Assembly: GCA_905207705.1 (NCBI GenBank)
Contig: CAJLMA010000001.1
Span: 1 to 64,000, forward strand
Length of the DNA: 64,000 bases
Direction of reading: 5' to 3'
Source of the DNA: an uncultured Prevotellaceae bacterium
Lineage (GTDB): Bacteria > Bacteroidota > Bacteroidia > Bacteroidales > Muribaculaceae
In this document: positions 15,267 to 23,838 of the stretch, piece after piece
Layout: each line of letters begins with the position of its first letter
Numbering within the stretch: the first letter of the stretch is position 1
Made by a program: the position numbers and the translations under genes
Notes under the pieces: model-generated
Told to the model about the DNA's origin: nothing
Seen by the model: the letters and a program-made list of their open reading frames with translations, nothing else
Databases searched by the model: none

Positions 15267-15638
15267 ATGAATCACTACGAAACCGTTTTCATTTTAACTC
15301 CCGTTTTATCTGATGCTCAGATGAAGGAAGCGGTAGACAAATTCAAAGCAGTGCTTGCTGAGAATAACGCTACTATCGTGAATGAAGAAAACTGGGGATT
15401 GCGCAAACTTGCATACCCTATTCAACACAAAACAACCGGATTCTACACTCTTATTGAATTCGATGCAGAACCAAACGTAGTTAAGAAACTTGAAATTGCT
15501 TTCCGTCGCGACGAAAAAGTTATCAGATTCTTGACTTTCCGTCTTGACAAGTATGCTGCTGAATATGCAGTTAAGAGAAGAAGCCTTAAAGGTGCAAAAG
15601 TTAACGCTACTAACAACGAAGAAGCAAAGGAGAACTAA
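15267..15638 (+). CDS. rpsF: 30S ribosomal protein bS6
   Basis: The 123-residue protein begins MNHYETVFILTPVLSD and contains NWGLRKLAYPIQHKTTGFY, both diagnostic of bS6. It binds the 30S platform next to bS18, its operon partner. The extended, charged C-terminus after the fold (from about residue 100) is usual. First gene of a compact rpsF-rpsR-rplI operon with its own promoter and terminator; rpsR begins 2 bases after its stop. Confidence 0.97.
   Translation: MNHYETVFILTPVLSDAQMKEAVDKFKAVLAENNATIVNEENWGLRKLAYPIQHKTTGFYTLIEFDAEPNVVKKLEIAFRRDEKVIRFLTFRLDKYAAEYAVKRRSLKGAKVNATNNEEAKEN
15627..15632 (+). promoter_or_regulatory. Shine-Dalgarno-like AAGGAG before rpsR
   Basis: AAGGAG lies 8 bases before the rpsR ATG, within the last codons of rpsF (Lys-Glu). 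Such sites are rare in this phylum, where bS21, bS18 and bS6 are known to mask the anti-Shine-Dalgarno. It may be functional or only the effect of rpsF coding. Confidence 0.4.
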
Positions 15639-15640
15639 TC

Positions 15641-15910
15641 ATGGCACAAGCACAATCAGAAATCAGATATTTAACTCCACTATCTGTTGACGTCAAGAAG
15701 AAAAAATATTGCCGTTTCAAAAGAAGCGGAATCAAGTACATCGACTATAAAGATCCTGAATTCTTGAAAAAGTTCTTGAACGAGCAAGGTAAGATTTTAC
15801 CTCGCCGCATCACTGGAACTTCATTGAAATTTCAGAGAAGAGTTGCACGCGCGGTTAAACGTGCACGTCACTTGGCTCTTCTTCCTTATGTAACCGACTT
15901 GATGAAATAA
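15641..15910 (+). CDS. rpsR: 30S ribosomal protein bS18
   Basis: At 89 residues it has the family length. The conserved core runs from KKYCRFKRSGIKYIDYKD (about 21-38) to GKILPRRITGTSLKFQRR and VARAVKRARHLALLPY. bS18 binds 16S rRNA cooperatively with bS6 on the platform. In Bacteroidia these two proteins help hold the 3' end of 16S rRNA away from mRNA. It sits between rpsF (2-base gap) and rplI (24-base gap). A single Cys (Cys24) remains of any zinc-type motif. Confidence 0.97.
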   Translation: MAQAQSEIRYLTPLSVDVKKKKYCRFKRSGIKYIDYKDPEFLKKFLNEQGKILPRRITGTSLKFQRRVARAVKRARHLALLPYVTDLMK

Positions 15911-15934
15911 TAATTTTTAGAAGAGGCAATATTT

Positions 15935-16378
15935 ATGAAAGTTATATTAAAAGAAGATATATCCAACCTTGGATACAAGGATGATGTAGTAGAAGTAAAG
16001 AACGGTTATGGCCGCAACTATCTTATCCCGCAAAAGAAAGCCGTTATCGCTTCACCTTCTGCATTGAAGGTTTTGGCCGAAAACCAAAAGCAACGCGCGC
16101 ATAAGCTTGCCAAAATCAAAGCTGATGCCGAAGCTATGGCAGCCGCTTTGCAAGGCGTTTCTTTGACAATCGGAGCAAAGACAAGCGCAACAGGAACAAT
16201 CTTTGGTTCTGTAAACAACATTCAAATTGCTGAAGCTCTTGAAAAACTCGGTCACAAAATCGATCGCAAGTTGATTTACATCAAGGATTCCATCAAGGAA
16301 GTTGGTAATTATTCAGCTACTATCAAATTGCACAAAGAAGTATCTGTTGAAATACCATTTGAAGTCGTAGCCGAATAA
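15935..16378 (+). CDS. rplI: 50S ribosomal protein bL9
   Basis: The 147-residue protein opens with MKVILKEDISNLGYKDDVVEVKNGYGRNYLIPQ, the RNA-binding N-terminal domain, followed by a long connecting helix rich in Ala, Lys and Glu (about 42-75) and a C-terminal domain with GSVNNIQIAEALEK. It lies at the base of the L1 stalk. Last gene of the operon; a strong terminator follows after 24 bases. Confidence 0.97.
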   Translation: MKVILKEDISNLGYKDDVVEVKNGYGRNYLIPQKKAVIASPSALKVLAENQKQRAHKLAKIKADAEAMAAALQGVSLTIGAKTSATGTIFGSVNNIQIAEALEKLGHKIDRKLIYIKDSIKEVGNYSATIKLHKEVSVEIPFEVVAE

Positions 16379-16402
16379 AAAGTTAGACATAAAAAATCCC
16401 TT

Positions 16403-16436
16403 AAAGGAGAAAGAACCTCACAGTTCTTTCTCCTTT
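16403..16436 (+). terminator. Terminator of the rpsF operon
   Basis: A perfect 14-base stem (16403-16416 with 16423-16436, core ggagaaagaac) and a 6-base loop are followed by a short T-run. It is a classic intrinsic terminator, 24 bases after rplI. Confidence 0.9.
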
Positions 16437-16779
16437 TTTGTAAGCACTTTGTCCAATCATGGAATAGAAGCGGTGAGTGTGAATTAGCCTTATCGTTATA
16501 TGTAAAAGTGGGAAATTTGTTGAAAGTTTGAAGAAGGACAAATAAACATTGCAGAGAAGAACTAATCATTAGAGTTGCAAATCAGGATTTTTTAGTCTTG
16601 AAGACATAAAAAATTATTTTATTGTTGGTAAAACATTGGTATTAATTCTTGACGATATATATAAGAACCATTCTTCTATAAACGGGTGTGCTATGTGCCA
16701 TATATTGCCTACTAAATACAATCATTAACGACAAATATGGGCTTAGCCAACAAAAAATGATAAAATCTCTGCAAAACAA
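16437..16779. other. Intergenic region with no recognised feature
   Basis: This A+T-rich stretch lies between the rpsF-operon terminator and the terminator of the HU/SPOR gene. I see no convincing open frame, tRNA or promoter in it on either strand. Confidence 0.5.
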
Positions 16780-16804
16780 AAAGGATGCCTTGCAAGCATC
16801 CTTT
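16780..16804 (-). terminator. Terminator of the HU/SPOR gene
   Basis: A 9-base stem aaaggatgc (16780-16788) pairs with gcatccttt (16796-16804) across a 7-base loop, directly after the stop codon of the minus-strand gene. On that strand a T-rich stretch follows. Confidence 0.75.
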
Positions 16805-16808
16805 ATAC

Positions 16809-17735
16809 TTATTTTCTATGAACCCATGCATCCGGGAAATCGTCTGAAACTTGATATTTGATCTTCATTAAATCATTTACGCTATTGCCCGTTGCTATGT
16901 ACACTCGATAATGCCCTTTTTCATACAGAATCTTAAAATCATAATCGCTCGTCTGCTGAGCAATGAACCTATCGGCTTCATCTTCGGTAGTACTTGAACA
17001 CACCACAAGACAATATTTATCATCTTTATTTATCAAAGACATCTCATTTTCGGCACGCTCTTCAAGTGGAGGAGTCATTATTGCAAGTTCTCTATCGCCG
17101 TTTAACAACGGCAACATTGAATTCTCATCTATTGCAAAAGAACCTATGCCTGCATATTCCTGTTCCACATCATCTCTTACAATAGGAGTAGATAATGCAA
17201 ACGACATAGCCAATAATATGACAATCGAGGCAGCAATTTTCAAGTAACTTTTATTTACCGATATGTGCCAACTATTCTTTCTTGAATATGAATGTTCCCA
17301 TTCCTTGTTGCCATTTACATAGGATAACGGAAGTATCGAGAATGAACGCAAGCCGAAATAATCACACGCATCTGTTGGATATGCATTGAATACGACATTA
17401 CCATTTTCATTTGTCTTAAACAAGCCTACCCTCCCCAGCGCAAATTCACCGCCTATCTCGACTTGCTGTCTAAAATAGTTTACGTTTTCTTGTATTATAT
17501 CCATTGCAGTCTCATACGCACACTGTTCTCGTTGCATAATCGAACTTGCAAGCAAACCGTCATTATACAAAAGTGCGCCATTAAATGCGACCTGCCTACC
17601 GGGACAACTCCAATGCCTACCTGATGTAGATGCCGAAGATGCCTCATATTGAGCGATAAAAGCGCCCCACCCCGGAACAACAACACAGTCATGACGCGCT
17701 ATTAAATATTCTATGTGTTCTACAATGGATATCAT
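16809..17735 (-). CDS. HU-CCDC81 / SPOR domain membrane protein
   Basis: The 308-residue protein combines an N-terminal HU-like domain of the CCDC81 type (ISIVEHIEYLIARHDCVVVPGWGAFIAQYE, residues 2-31, continuing to about 140), one membrane segment (about 166-188, AASIVILLAMSFALS) and a C-terminal SPOR-like domain (about 237-308) beginning KYCLVVCSSTTEDEADRFI. SPOR domains bind denuded peptidoglycan at division sites, and HU-CCDC81 domains are thought to contribute to oligomeric or DNA-like binding on the cytoplasmic side. A link between cytoplasm and cell wall at septa is a reasonable guess, but function is not established. It stands alone, with its own terminator. Confidence 0.82.
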   Translation of the reverse strand: MISIVEHIEYLIARHDCVVVPGWGAFIAQYEASSASTSGRHWSCPGRQVAFNGALLYNDGLLASSIMQREQCAYETAMDIIQENVNYFRQQVEIGGEFALGRVGLFKTNENGNVVFNAYPTDACDYFGLRSFSILPLSYVNGNKEWEHSYSRKNSWHISVNKSYLKIAASIVILLAMSFALSTPIVRDDVEQEYAGIGSFAIDENSMLPLLNGDRELAIMTPPLEERAENEMSLINKDDKYCLVVCSSTTEDEADRFIAQQTSDYDFKILYEKGHYRVYIATGNSVNDLMKIKYQVSDDFPDAWVHRK

Positions 17736-17846
17736 AATACAAATATAACAACTCGCACCCTATATAACAAATAATATTCAAATATTATTACACGCTATCC
17801 CCTCATTGTTGACTACCATAAATTGCAGCTCTTTCTTTTTAACCTC

Positions 17847-18032
17847 TCAGCTATACGATAAGAGGCTGACTAACGTCAGCCTCTCTATATTAGCCACACC
17901 AAAGGATGCGATGAAACTCCGATAATCAGGTTTTGAGGTCTTCCTTCCTTTGTAATCCGCTGTGCCAAAACTGACAAACTCGTGCGAGATGCGGCCCGCC
18001 ATTGGAATAGAAAGATTGTCTCGGCATTTCAT
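17847..18032 (-). CDS. Candidate 61-residue ORF, possibly part of a repeated intergenic unit
   Basis: A 61-codon minus-strand frame encodes a Ser-rich, mildly basic peptide (starting MKCRDNLSIPMAGRISHEF, ending TLVSLLSYS) with no signal peptide or known domain. Its last codons are embedded in a perfect 10-base inverted repeat with a 4-base loop (17861-17884). Composition is less A+T-rich than the flanks. It could be a real small gene, but the hairpin at its end also fits a dispersed intergenic repeat that happens to be open. I do not recognise it. Confidence 0.25.
   Translation of the reverse strand: MKCRDNLSIPMAGRISHEFVSFGTADYKGRKTSKPDYRSFIASFGVANIERLTLVSLLSYS
17861..17884. repeat. Perfect 10-base inverted repeat with 4-base loop
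   Basis: agaggctgac (17861-17870), loop taac, gtcagcctct (17875-17884). The stem is G+C-rich in an A+T-rich setting and lacks a flanking T-run of terminator type on either strand. Confidence 0.7.
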
Positions 18033-18248
18033 ATAAATTTGATGAGTTTCCCAATCTACTTTGATGTGGTATTATTCATCTTTCTAATGCAAATATAATC
18101 AATCATATTAAGTTTAGCAAATAATAAGCATTATTATTTCATGCAAAATGTCACCCATTCCGCCCGATTTAACTTTTATTAAGCAACATTCTATTTTCTA
18201 AAAATTACCTATAAAATGGTTACGAGCAATATTATATAATAATAAAAA

Positions 18249-18275
18249 ACTGCCCCAATAAAAAATTGGAGCAGT
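18249..18275 (-). terminator. Terminator of thrS-infC-rpmI-rplT
   Basis: actgccccaat (18249-18259) pairs with attggagcagt (18265-18275) with one mismatch and a 5-base A loop. On the minus strand it follows the rplT stop and is itself followed by a T-run. Confidence 0.75.
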
Positions 18276-18300
18276 TTCTAAATAATGAAAGATCAATTTC

Positions 18301-18645
18301 TTATTTTACCTTTTCAACTATAGCCTTGAATGCTTCAGGGTTGTTCAACGCCAAATCGGCAAGAACCTTACGGTTAATTTCGATACCTGCCTTATGAAGC
18401 AATCCCATTAGCTTTGAATATGAAAGACCTTCAAGACGAGCTGCAGCATTAATACGCTGAATCCACAAAGCACGGAAATTACGTTTTTTGTTTTTGCGGT
18501 CACGGTATGCATAAGTCTGGCCTTTTTCCCATGTGTTTTTAGCAACGGTCCAGACATTCTTACGGCATCCGTAGTAACCTCTTGTAAGTTTTAAGATTTT
18601 TTTTCTGCGTGCTCTTGAAGCAACATGATTTACTGATCTTGGCAT
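18301..18645 (-). CDS. rplT: 50S ribosomal protein bL20
   Basis: The 114-residue protein has the family length and text: MPRSVNHVASRARRKKILKLTRGYYGCRK at the basic N-terminus, NRKNKKRNFRALWIQRINAAARLEG-like core and the closing LADLALNNPEAF. bL20 is an early 50S assembly protein and, in some bacteria, represses its own operon. It is last in the thrS-infC-rpmI-rplT order. A 129-base gap separates it from rpmI, containing a small ccgaa/ttcgg hairpin just after rpmI (18755-18768). Confidence 0.97.
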   Translation of the reverse strand: MPRSVNHVASRARRKKILKLTRGYYGCRKNVWTVAKNTWEKGQTYAYRDRKNKKRNFRALWIQRINAAARLEGLSYSKLMGLLHKAGIEINRKVLADLALNNPEAFKAIVEKVK

Positions 18646-18774
18646 TTTTTTTAATGTTTTTGAATGTCAGCGGCATCTTTTTTTGCTCTTTTCTTGCTGA
18701 GACATTCGGTTAATAAAATTAATTGATTAAATCACAATCTTTTAAAGCGCTTCCCCGAAATACTTCGGATAAAT

Positions 18775-18972
18775 TTACTTCATTGCCAATAATTTCTTTA
18801 CATTTGATGCATCGGCAGTACCGATTAATGTAAAGTGGCCCAAATTTCTTTTGCGTTTTATTGATTTCTTAGTCAAGATGTGGCTTTTGTAAGCATGTTT
18901 TCTCTTGATCTTTCCCGTTCCGGTAAGGACAAACCTTTTTTTGGCACCGGAATTAGTCTTAATCTTTGGCAT
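18775..18972 (-). CDS. rpmI: 50S ribosomal protein bL35
   Basis: This 65-residue, very basic protein begins MPKIKTNSGAKKRFVLTGTGKIKRKHA, the standard bL35 sequence, and ends in DASNVKKLLAMK. It belongs to the 50S subunit. It lies between infC and rplT, the order found across bacteria. Confidence 0.97.
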   Translation of the reverse strand: MPKIKTNSGAKKRFVLTGTGKIKRKHAYKSHILTKKSIKRKRNLGHFTLIGTADASNVKKLLAMK

Positions 18973-19053
18973 TTTAACTTTAAACTTTTAATATGATTTA
19001 TAATTACAACCCAAGGCACTTACAAGCCCGAGCTTTTCTTCGTCAACAAATAA

Positions 19054-19650
19054 TTATTTTGCTTTCTTTGGAGTAATCATTATAGTCATTCTCTTACCTT
19101 CAAGAACAGGCATTTGCTCAACCTTTCCAAACTCTTCAAGGTCATTTGCAAAACGAAGCAACAATACTTCACCTTGTTCTTTAAACAAAATCGACCTACC
19201 TCTAAAAAACACATACGCTTTTACTTTAGCCCCTTCTTTCAAGAACTCCATAGCGTGCTTTAATTTAAAGTTGTAGTCATGATCATCAGTCTGAGGACCG
19301 AAACGAATCTCTTTCACAACCACTTTTGTCGACTTTGCCTTCTGCTCTTTCAGCCGCTTACGCTGCTGATATAAGAACTTTTGGTAATCGAGAACACGAC
19401 ACACTGGCGGATTGGCATTTGGCGAAATCTCAATCAAGTCGCATTCCATTTCATCGGCTATCCTCATAGCCTCATCAATAGAATACACACCGTTCTCCAC
19501 ATTATCACCCACAAGCCTGACTTCTTTTGCACGAATCTGCTCATTGATTGCATGAGAGTCTTTCTCTTTGTCGTTTTTACGACCCTTGGCTTGATTGTTG
19601 TTTCCGTCATTTGGCTTTTTAGGGCCAGTCCATAATGGTTTTTTCTCCAT
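19054..19650 (-). CDS. infC: Translation initiation factor IF-3
   Basis: The 198-residue protein has an extra N-terminal tail rich in Lys, Asn and Pro (about 1-33) before the usual AINEQIRAKEVRLVGDN start of the N domain. The linker is KRLKEQKAK and the C domain contains KEIRFGPQTDDHDYNFKLKHA-type sequence and a closing GKRMTIMITPKK. IF-3 binds the 30S platform, favours correct start codons and prevents subunit joining. The start here is an ATG, not the AUU/AUC seen in many species, so the classic start-codon autoregulation cannot be read directly. It follows thrS by 9 bases. Confidence 0.96.
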   Translation of the reverse strand: MEKKPLWTGPKKPNDGNNNQAKGRKNDKEKDSHAINEQIRAKEVRLVGDNVENGVYSIDEAMRIADEMECDLIEISPNANPPVCRVLDYQKFLYQQRKRLKEQKAKSTKVVVKEIRFGPQTDDHDYNFKLKHAMEFLKEGAKVKAYVFFRGRSILFKEQGEVLLLRFANDLEEFGKVEQMPVLEGKRMTIMITPKKAK

Positions 19651-19659
19651 TCAATAAAA

Positions 19660-21597
19660 TTAAAAATTTGTCATTTTCTCAATTTCTTGAGCAAAGTTGT
19701 CTGCAAAGGTAGTAATTTTTTGTGAACCTGTATCACCTTCACCCTGTTTTCTTACAGAAACTTCCTCATTCTGTGCCTCTTTTTCTCCGACAATAAGCAA
19801 ATATGGTATTCTCTTCAACTCGTTATCGCGAATTTTTTTACCAATTTTTTCATTTCGGTCATCGACAAATGCTCGGATATCCTTCTCCGACAACATTCTT
19901 ACCACCTTTTGTGCATAGTCGTTGAACTTTTCACTGATAGGCAAAACGACCACTTGATCAGGAGCAAGCCACAACGGCAATTTTCCGGCAGTGTGTTCAA
20001 GCAACACGGCCACAAAACGCTCCATAGAACCAAATGGAGCCCTGTGTATCATTATAGGACGATGCTTCTTGTTATCAGCTCCAGTATATTCAAGCCCAAA
20101 ACGTTCAGGAAGATTATAATCGACTTGGATTGTACCAAGCTGCCACCTGCGTCCAATAGCGTCTTTCACCATAAAGTCAAGTTTCGGCCCATAGAATGCA
20201 GCCTCACCGAGCACAGCTTTGGCTTTCAAGCCTTTTTCTTCACATGCCTCTATGATTGCACGTTCGGCTTTTTCCCAATTTTCATCGCTTCCCACATATT
20301 TCTCCTTATTATTAGGATCACGAAGTGAAATCTGCGCCTCATAATTATCGAAGTTGAGAGCTTTGAAAATATAGAATATAATATCCATTACTTTCAAAAA
20401 TTCGCCTTTCAACTGTTCAGGAGTACAGAAAATATGGGCATCATCTTGCGTAAAGCCTCTCACACGAGTCAATCCATGCAATTCACCGCTTTGTTCATAT
20501 CTGTAAACAGTTCCGAACTCGGCAAAGCGCAAAGGAAGATCCTTATATGACCTTGGAGAAACTTTATAAATTTCACAGTGATGAGGACAGTTCATCGGCT
20601 TCAAGAAATACTCCTCGCCCTCTTCCGGAGTGTGAATTGGCTGGAAAGAATCCTTACCGTACTTTGCATAGTGACCTGATGTCACATAAAGCATCTTGTT
20701 TCCTATGTGAGGTGTTATGACTTGAAGGTAACCATAACGCTTTTGAATCTTTCTCAAAAATTGTTCGAGACGGTCTCTCAATGCTGCACCTTTTGGCAAC
20801 CACAAAGGAAGCCCTGGACCAACATTGGCAGAAAATGCAAACAATTCCATTTCCTTTCCCAATTTACGATGATCGCGCTTTTTAGCCTCTTCCAACATGG
20901 CCAAATACTCGTCAAGCATCTTCTTCTTCGGGAAAGTAATTGCATAAATACGCAACATTTGTTTGCGTTTTTCATCTCCGCGCCAATATGCACCAGCCAG
21001 AGACAGAACCTTTATTGCCTTTATGCAACCTGTATTAGGCAAGTGCGGACCTCTACACAAGTCGGTAAAAGAACCCTGCGTATATATTGATATGTGCCCG
21101 TCTTCAAGGTCATTTATAAGCTCACACTTATATGTTTCGCCACGGCTTTGGAAAAATTCCAAGGCATCGGCCTTGTGAATCTCTTTCCTGACAACATCCT
21201 CTTTCTTCGCAGCCAATTCAGCCATCTTGGCTTCAATCTTCGGGAAATCGGCACTTGTGATGTTATTCTCGCCCGGATCGATATCATAATAGAAACCATT
21301 TTCGATCGCCGGACCGATACCGAATTGAATACCTTTATACAGTTCTTGAAGAGCTTCAGCGAGCAAATGCGCCGACGTATGCCAAAAAGCATGTTTGCCT
21401 TCCGGGTCATCCCACTTGAACAGCTTTATCTCGCCATCGCTACAAATCGGCCTTGAGATATCCCACTCTTCTCCATTTAACGTTGCAGCCAGCACGTCCT
21501 GTGCCAATCTGCTACTGATACTTTCTGCAATTTGATACGGCGTTATGCCATCTTCAAATTGCTTTACGCTTCCATCAGGGAATGTAATATTAACCAT
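19660..21597 (-). CDS. thrS: Threonyl-tRNA synthetase
   Basis: At 645 residues it has full family length: TGS domain (1-60, VNITFPDGSVKQFEDGITPYQIA), editing domain with HTSAHLLAEAL around residue 74, catalytic domain with the zinc-site region KPMNCPHHCEIY near 337 and RFAEFGTVYRYEQSGELHGLTRVRGFTQDD, and the C-terminal anticodon-binding domain (from about 540, LWLAPDQVVVLPIS). It charges tRNA-Thr in the cytoplasm. It opens the thrS-infC-rpmI-rplT operon; a TAAATTTG -7 candidate lies 60 bases upstream. Confidence 0.98.
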   Translation of the reverse strand: MVNITFPDGSVKQFEDGITPYQIAESISSRLAQDVLAATLNGEEWDISRPICSDGEIKLFKWDDPEGKHAFWHTSAHLLAEALQELYKGIQFGIGPAIENGFYYDIDPGENNITSADFPKIEAKMAELAAKKEDVVRKEIHKADALEFFQSRGETYKCELINDLEDGHISIYTQGSFTDLCRGPHLPNTGCIKAIKVLSLAGAYWRGDEKRKQMLRIYAITFPKKKMLDEYLAMLEEAKKRDHRKLGKEMELFAFSANVGPGLPLWLPKGAALRDRLEQFLRKIQKRYGYLQVITPHIGNKMLYVTSGHYAKYGKDSFQPIHTPEEGEEYFLKPMNCPHHCEIYKVSPRSYKDLPLRFAEFGTVYRYEQSGELHGLTRVRGFTQDDAHIFCTPEQLKGEFLKVMDIIFYIFKALNFDNYEAQISLRDPNNKEKYVGSDENWEKAERAIIEACEEKGLKAKAVLGEAAFYGPKLDFMVKDAIGRRWQLGTIQVDYNLPERFGLEYTGADNKKHRPIMIHRAPFGSMERFVAVLLEHTAGKLPLWLAPDQVVVLPISEKFNDYAQKVVRMLSEKDIRAFVDDRNEKIGKKIRDNELKRIPYLLIVGEKEAQNEEVSVRKQGEGDTGSQKITTFADNFAQEIEKMTNF

Positions 21598-21655
21598 TTT
21601 TATTCGTATTTTTTCGCCGTGTCATACAACAACACAGCATTGTTTAAATCGACCG

Positions 21656-21663
21656 CAAATTTA
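21656..21663 (-). promoter_or_regulatory. -7 element for the thrS operon
   Basis: The minus strand reads TAAATTTG, matching TAnnTTTG, about 60 bases upstream of the thrS ATG. No good -33 TTG is seen at the standard spacing. Confidence 0.4.
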
Positions 21664-21744
21664 TACAAATCTTGAAAAATAAAGAATTATTTCACCAAAA
21701 TTTACGCCCTACTTTTTCATGTGTGAAAAATACCACCCGGCATC

Positions 21745-23814
21745 TTAATTTGTCATGCGTTTCAACACATTATAAGATGGAAGAATTCCAAGCTCCCCGG
21801 CCTTGCTCAAATCTTCGATTCCTTTTTCTTTATTGCCTAAACGCAAATACACAAGTCCTCGATTATAATAAGCTTCCCCAAAGTCTGGTTTCATTTCAAT
21901 TGCTTGAGTATAACAACTTATGGCGGATGTCATATCTTGTAATTCCATATACATATTCCCTTTATTGAACACGGCATATACATTTCTCGGGGACAGCTCG
22001 ATAGTTTTATCAAGATCCTCGATAATTTGTTGAATAGAATGGCTTTTCTTGCGCTCTCTTAACATCGCTTCACCTTGGAAGTCTCTAACATCTGCCGACT
22101 TGCCCATACTACCTACTACAGTAGATGATGCCACATCGCTATTTGAGCCACTCATGTCTGCCATCATCTGCATATATCTTGCGTACGAACGTCCCATATA
22201 AGCAAGGGAGAAATTCGGACTCAGCTCAATAGCCCGTGTAAAATCGGCTATTGCTTCTTCCGGATTCTTCACAGTCAAAAAGTCCATCGCACGAGCGAAA
22301 TAATCGATTGAACGAGCTGTAGAGGTTGAAAGCAAACCGTTATAATACTCAATTGACTTGAAATGAGAATTTATCTGGTCTTCATACAAGCTAAAACTCT
22401 TGTTGCTCAATAATAGGACAAATGGCAACAAACGCGATGTGTTGAGATCTGTAATTTCCTTTATATAATATGTCTTTTCAACTACAGCATCGCTTTTATC
22501 GTAATACGACAAGAAAAACATAGGTTCCAAGTCTATCTTGAAGTTATTATCCTGTATGCGTCCACGAGTCCTATTCTCGTATTGAGGTCTTATTTCATTG
22601 TCATTCTCAACAGTCAGCAAAGTATTGAATTTATTCATTACCGACTCAGTGCTTTCTTCCCGTTCTTTAGGATCACTTTTCTCATCATCCGATTTTTCAT
22701 ATTTAGCCAAATCTTTCCTCTTGCGACTCAATTCTCTTGCCTCATTATAGTCACGTTCTCCACCCGACATGTCCCCTATCATGCGCTTACATTCACTGCG
22801 CGTGAACAGACCTGATTCAAAATCAGGAAACTTTTCAAGAACCACATCAAGATCGGATATTGCATCCTTATATTGGCCTGTCTTATAATAAAGTAATGCC
22901 CTGTTGTATCGAGCAAGGAAGTTATCAGGCTCGCTTTTAATTACATAGCTAAAGTCGTTTATGGCTTTGTTGTTATCGCTCACTTCAGTACGAAGTAATC
23001 CCCTGTTGAAATAAGCAGTAATATTTGTCGGGTCAAGGGTTATTGCATAGTCATAATCGGACATCGCTCCGAAATAATCATCAAGATTATATTTGATATA
23101 TGCTCGATTTATAAAATAACCCGCATAATGAGGCTCGAGCTTTATAGCATCATTCATGTCATCCAATGCAGCTTTAAAGTCTTTTTTATACGACATGTTT
23201 ATTTCGGCTCTCATCACAAATGCTCCGGCATGATTCCTGCTTATTGAAATACTTTTATTTATATCATCCAACGCTTTTACAGTGTCGCCTTGAGCTAAAA
23301 ATAATTGAGCTCTTCCGAGATAAGCATTTTCATAATTTGGATATATTGACAGCAACTTTTGATACGACTTGCCCGCATCGTCATAAAGCCCCAAAATTTC
23401 CTCACACACAGCCTTATTCATCAAGAACACCTTATGCTCAGGCATCTGTTCCAACCCTTTGTCATAGTCGGCAATCGCGCCTTTATAATCATGTAATGTC
23501 TGCCGTGCTATTCCTCTCACTTGATAGGCATCTATTATAAACGGGTTCCTATCTATGGCAAGCGAGCAATCTTCCTCGGCACCTTTGTAGTCTTCGAGTT
23601 CCAATTTCGCGATAGCACGATAAAAATACGGGTCAGCCAAATAAGGCTTGGCCTTTATCACTTGATTAAAATATTGAATAGATAATATATAGTCCTCAAA
23701 ATATAAAGCGTTACGGCCTATATTCATCACCTGGTCTGTATTTATTTGCGCTTTTAATGTTACATTCGCAATCATTATCAATAAAATGACCATCATGCGA
23801 AATGGCAAGCACAT
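21745..23814 (-). CDS. Secreted/periplasmic TPR-repeat protein
   Basis: The roughly 689-residue protein starts with a signal peptide (MCLPFRMMVILLIMIANVTLKAQ), then at least ten tandem tetratricopeptide repeats (about 30-360), each with the W/Y..G...A..DY..A pattern, for example YNKGLEQMPE and FNRGLLRTEVSDNNKAINDF. A less repetitive linker (about 365-500, with a charged KSDDEKSDPKERE patch) and a second TPR block (about 505-680) follow. TPR arrays bind partner proteins; here the partner is unknown, likely in the periplasm. An ATG eight codons upstream (23838) is also possible. The gene stands alone, divergent from udk. Confidence 0.85.
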   Translation of the reverse strand: MCLPFRMMVILLIMIANVTLKAQINTDQVMNIGRNALYFEDYILSIQYFNQVIKAKPYLADPYFYRAIAKLELEDYKGAEEDCSLAIDRNPFIIDAYQVRGIARQTLHDYKGAIADYDKGLEQMPEHKVFLMNKAVCEEILGLYDDAGKSYQKLLSIYPNYENAYLGRAQLFLAQGDTVKALDDINKSISISRNHAGAFVMRAEINMSYKKDFKAALDDMNDAIKLEPHYAGYFINRAYIKYNLDDYFGAMSDYDYAITLDPTNITAYFNRGLLRTEVSDNNKAINDFSYVIKSEPDNFLARYNRALLYYKTGQYKDAISDLDVVLEKFPDFESGLFTRSECKRMIGDMSGGERDYNEARELSRKRKDLAKYEKSDDEKSDPKEREESTESVMNKFNTLLTVENDNEIRPQYENRTRGRIQDNNFKIDLEPMFFLSYYDKSDAVVEKTYYIKEITDLNTSRLLPFVLLLSNKSFSLYEDQINSHFKSIEYYNGLLSTSTARSIDYFARAMDFLTVKNPEEAIADFTRAIELSPNFSLAYMGRSYARYMQMMADMSGSNSDVASSTVVGSMGKSADVRDFQGEAMLRERKKSHSIQQIIEDLDKTIELSPRNVYAVFNKGNMYMELQDMTSAISCYTQAIEMKPDFGEAYYNRGLVYLRLGNKEKGIEDLSKAGELGILPSYNVLKRMTN

Positions 23815-23838
23815 ATTTTTTATATTATAAAGGAGCAT

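Larger units (their letters stand above)
17736..18248. other. Long intergenic region
   Basis: This region lies upstream of the HU/SPOR gene and downstream of rplT. Apart from the candidate small ORF and perfect hairpin described separately at 17847-18032, it is A+T-rich and I see nothing recognisable in it. Confidence 0.5.

Noticed and set aside
16437..16779. Possible tRNA or small gene in the gap after rplI
   Set aside because: No cloverleaf-like arrangement, T-loop sequence or plausible start could be found.
18646..18774. Possible L20-binding leader between rpmI and rplT
   Set aside because: Only a small 5-base hairpin (18755-18768) is visible; no structure mimicking the L20 rRNA site could be drawn by eye.
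21745..23814. Tandem repeats as a possible DNA repeat array
   Set aside because: The periodicity is at the protein level (TPR units) with diverged DNA, so it is a coding repeat and not a DNA repeat or CRISPR array.
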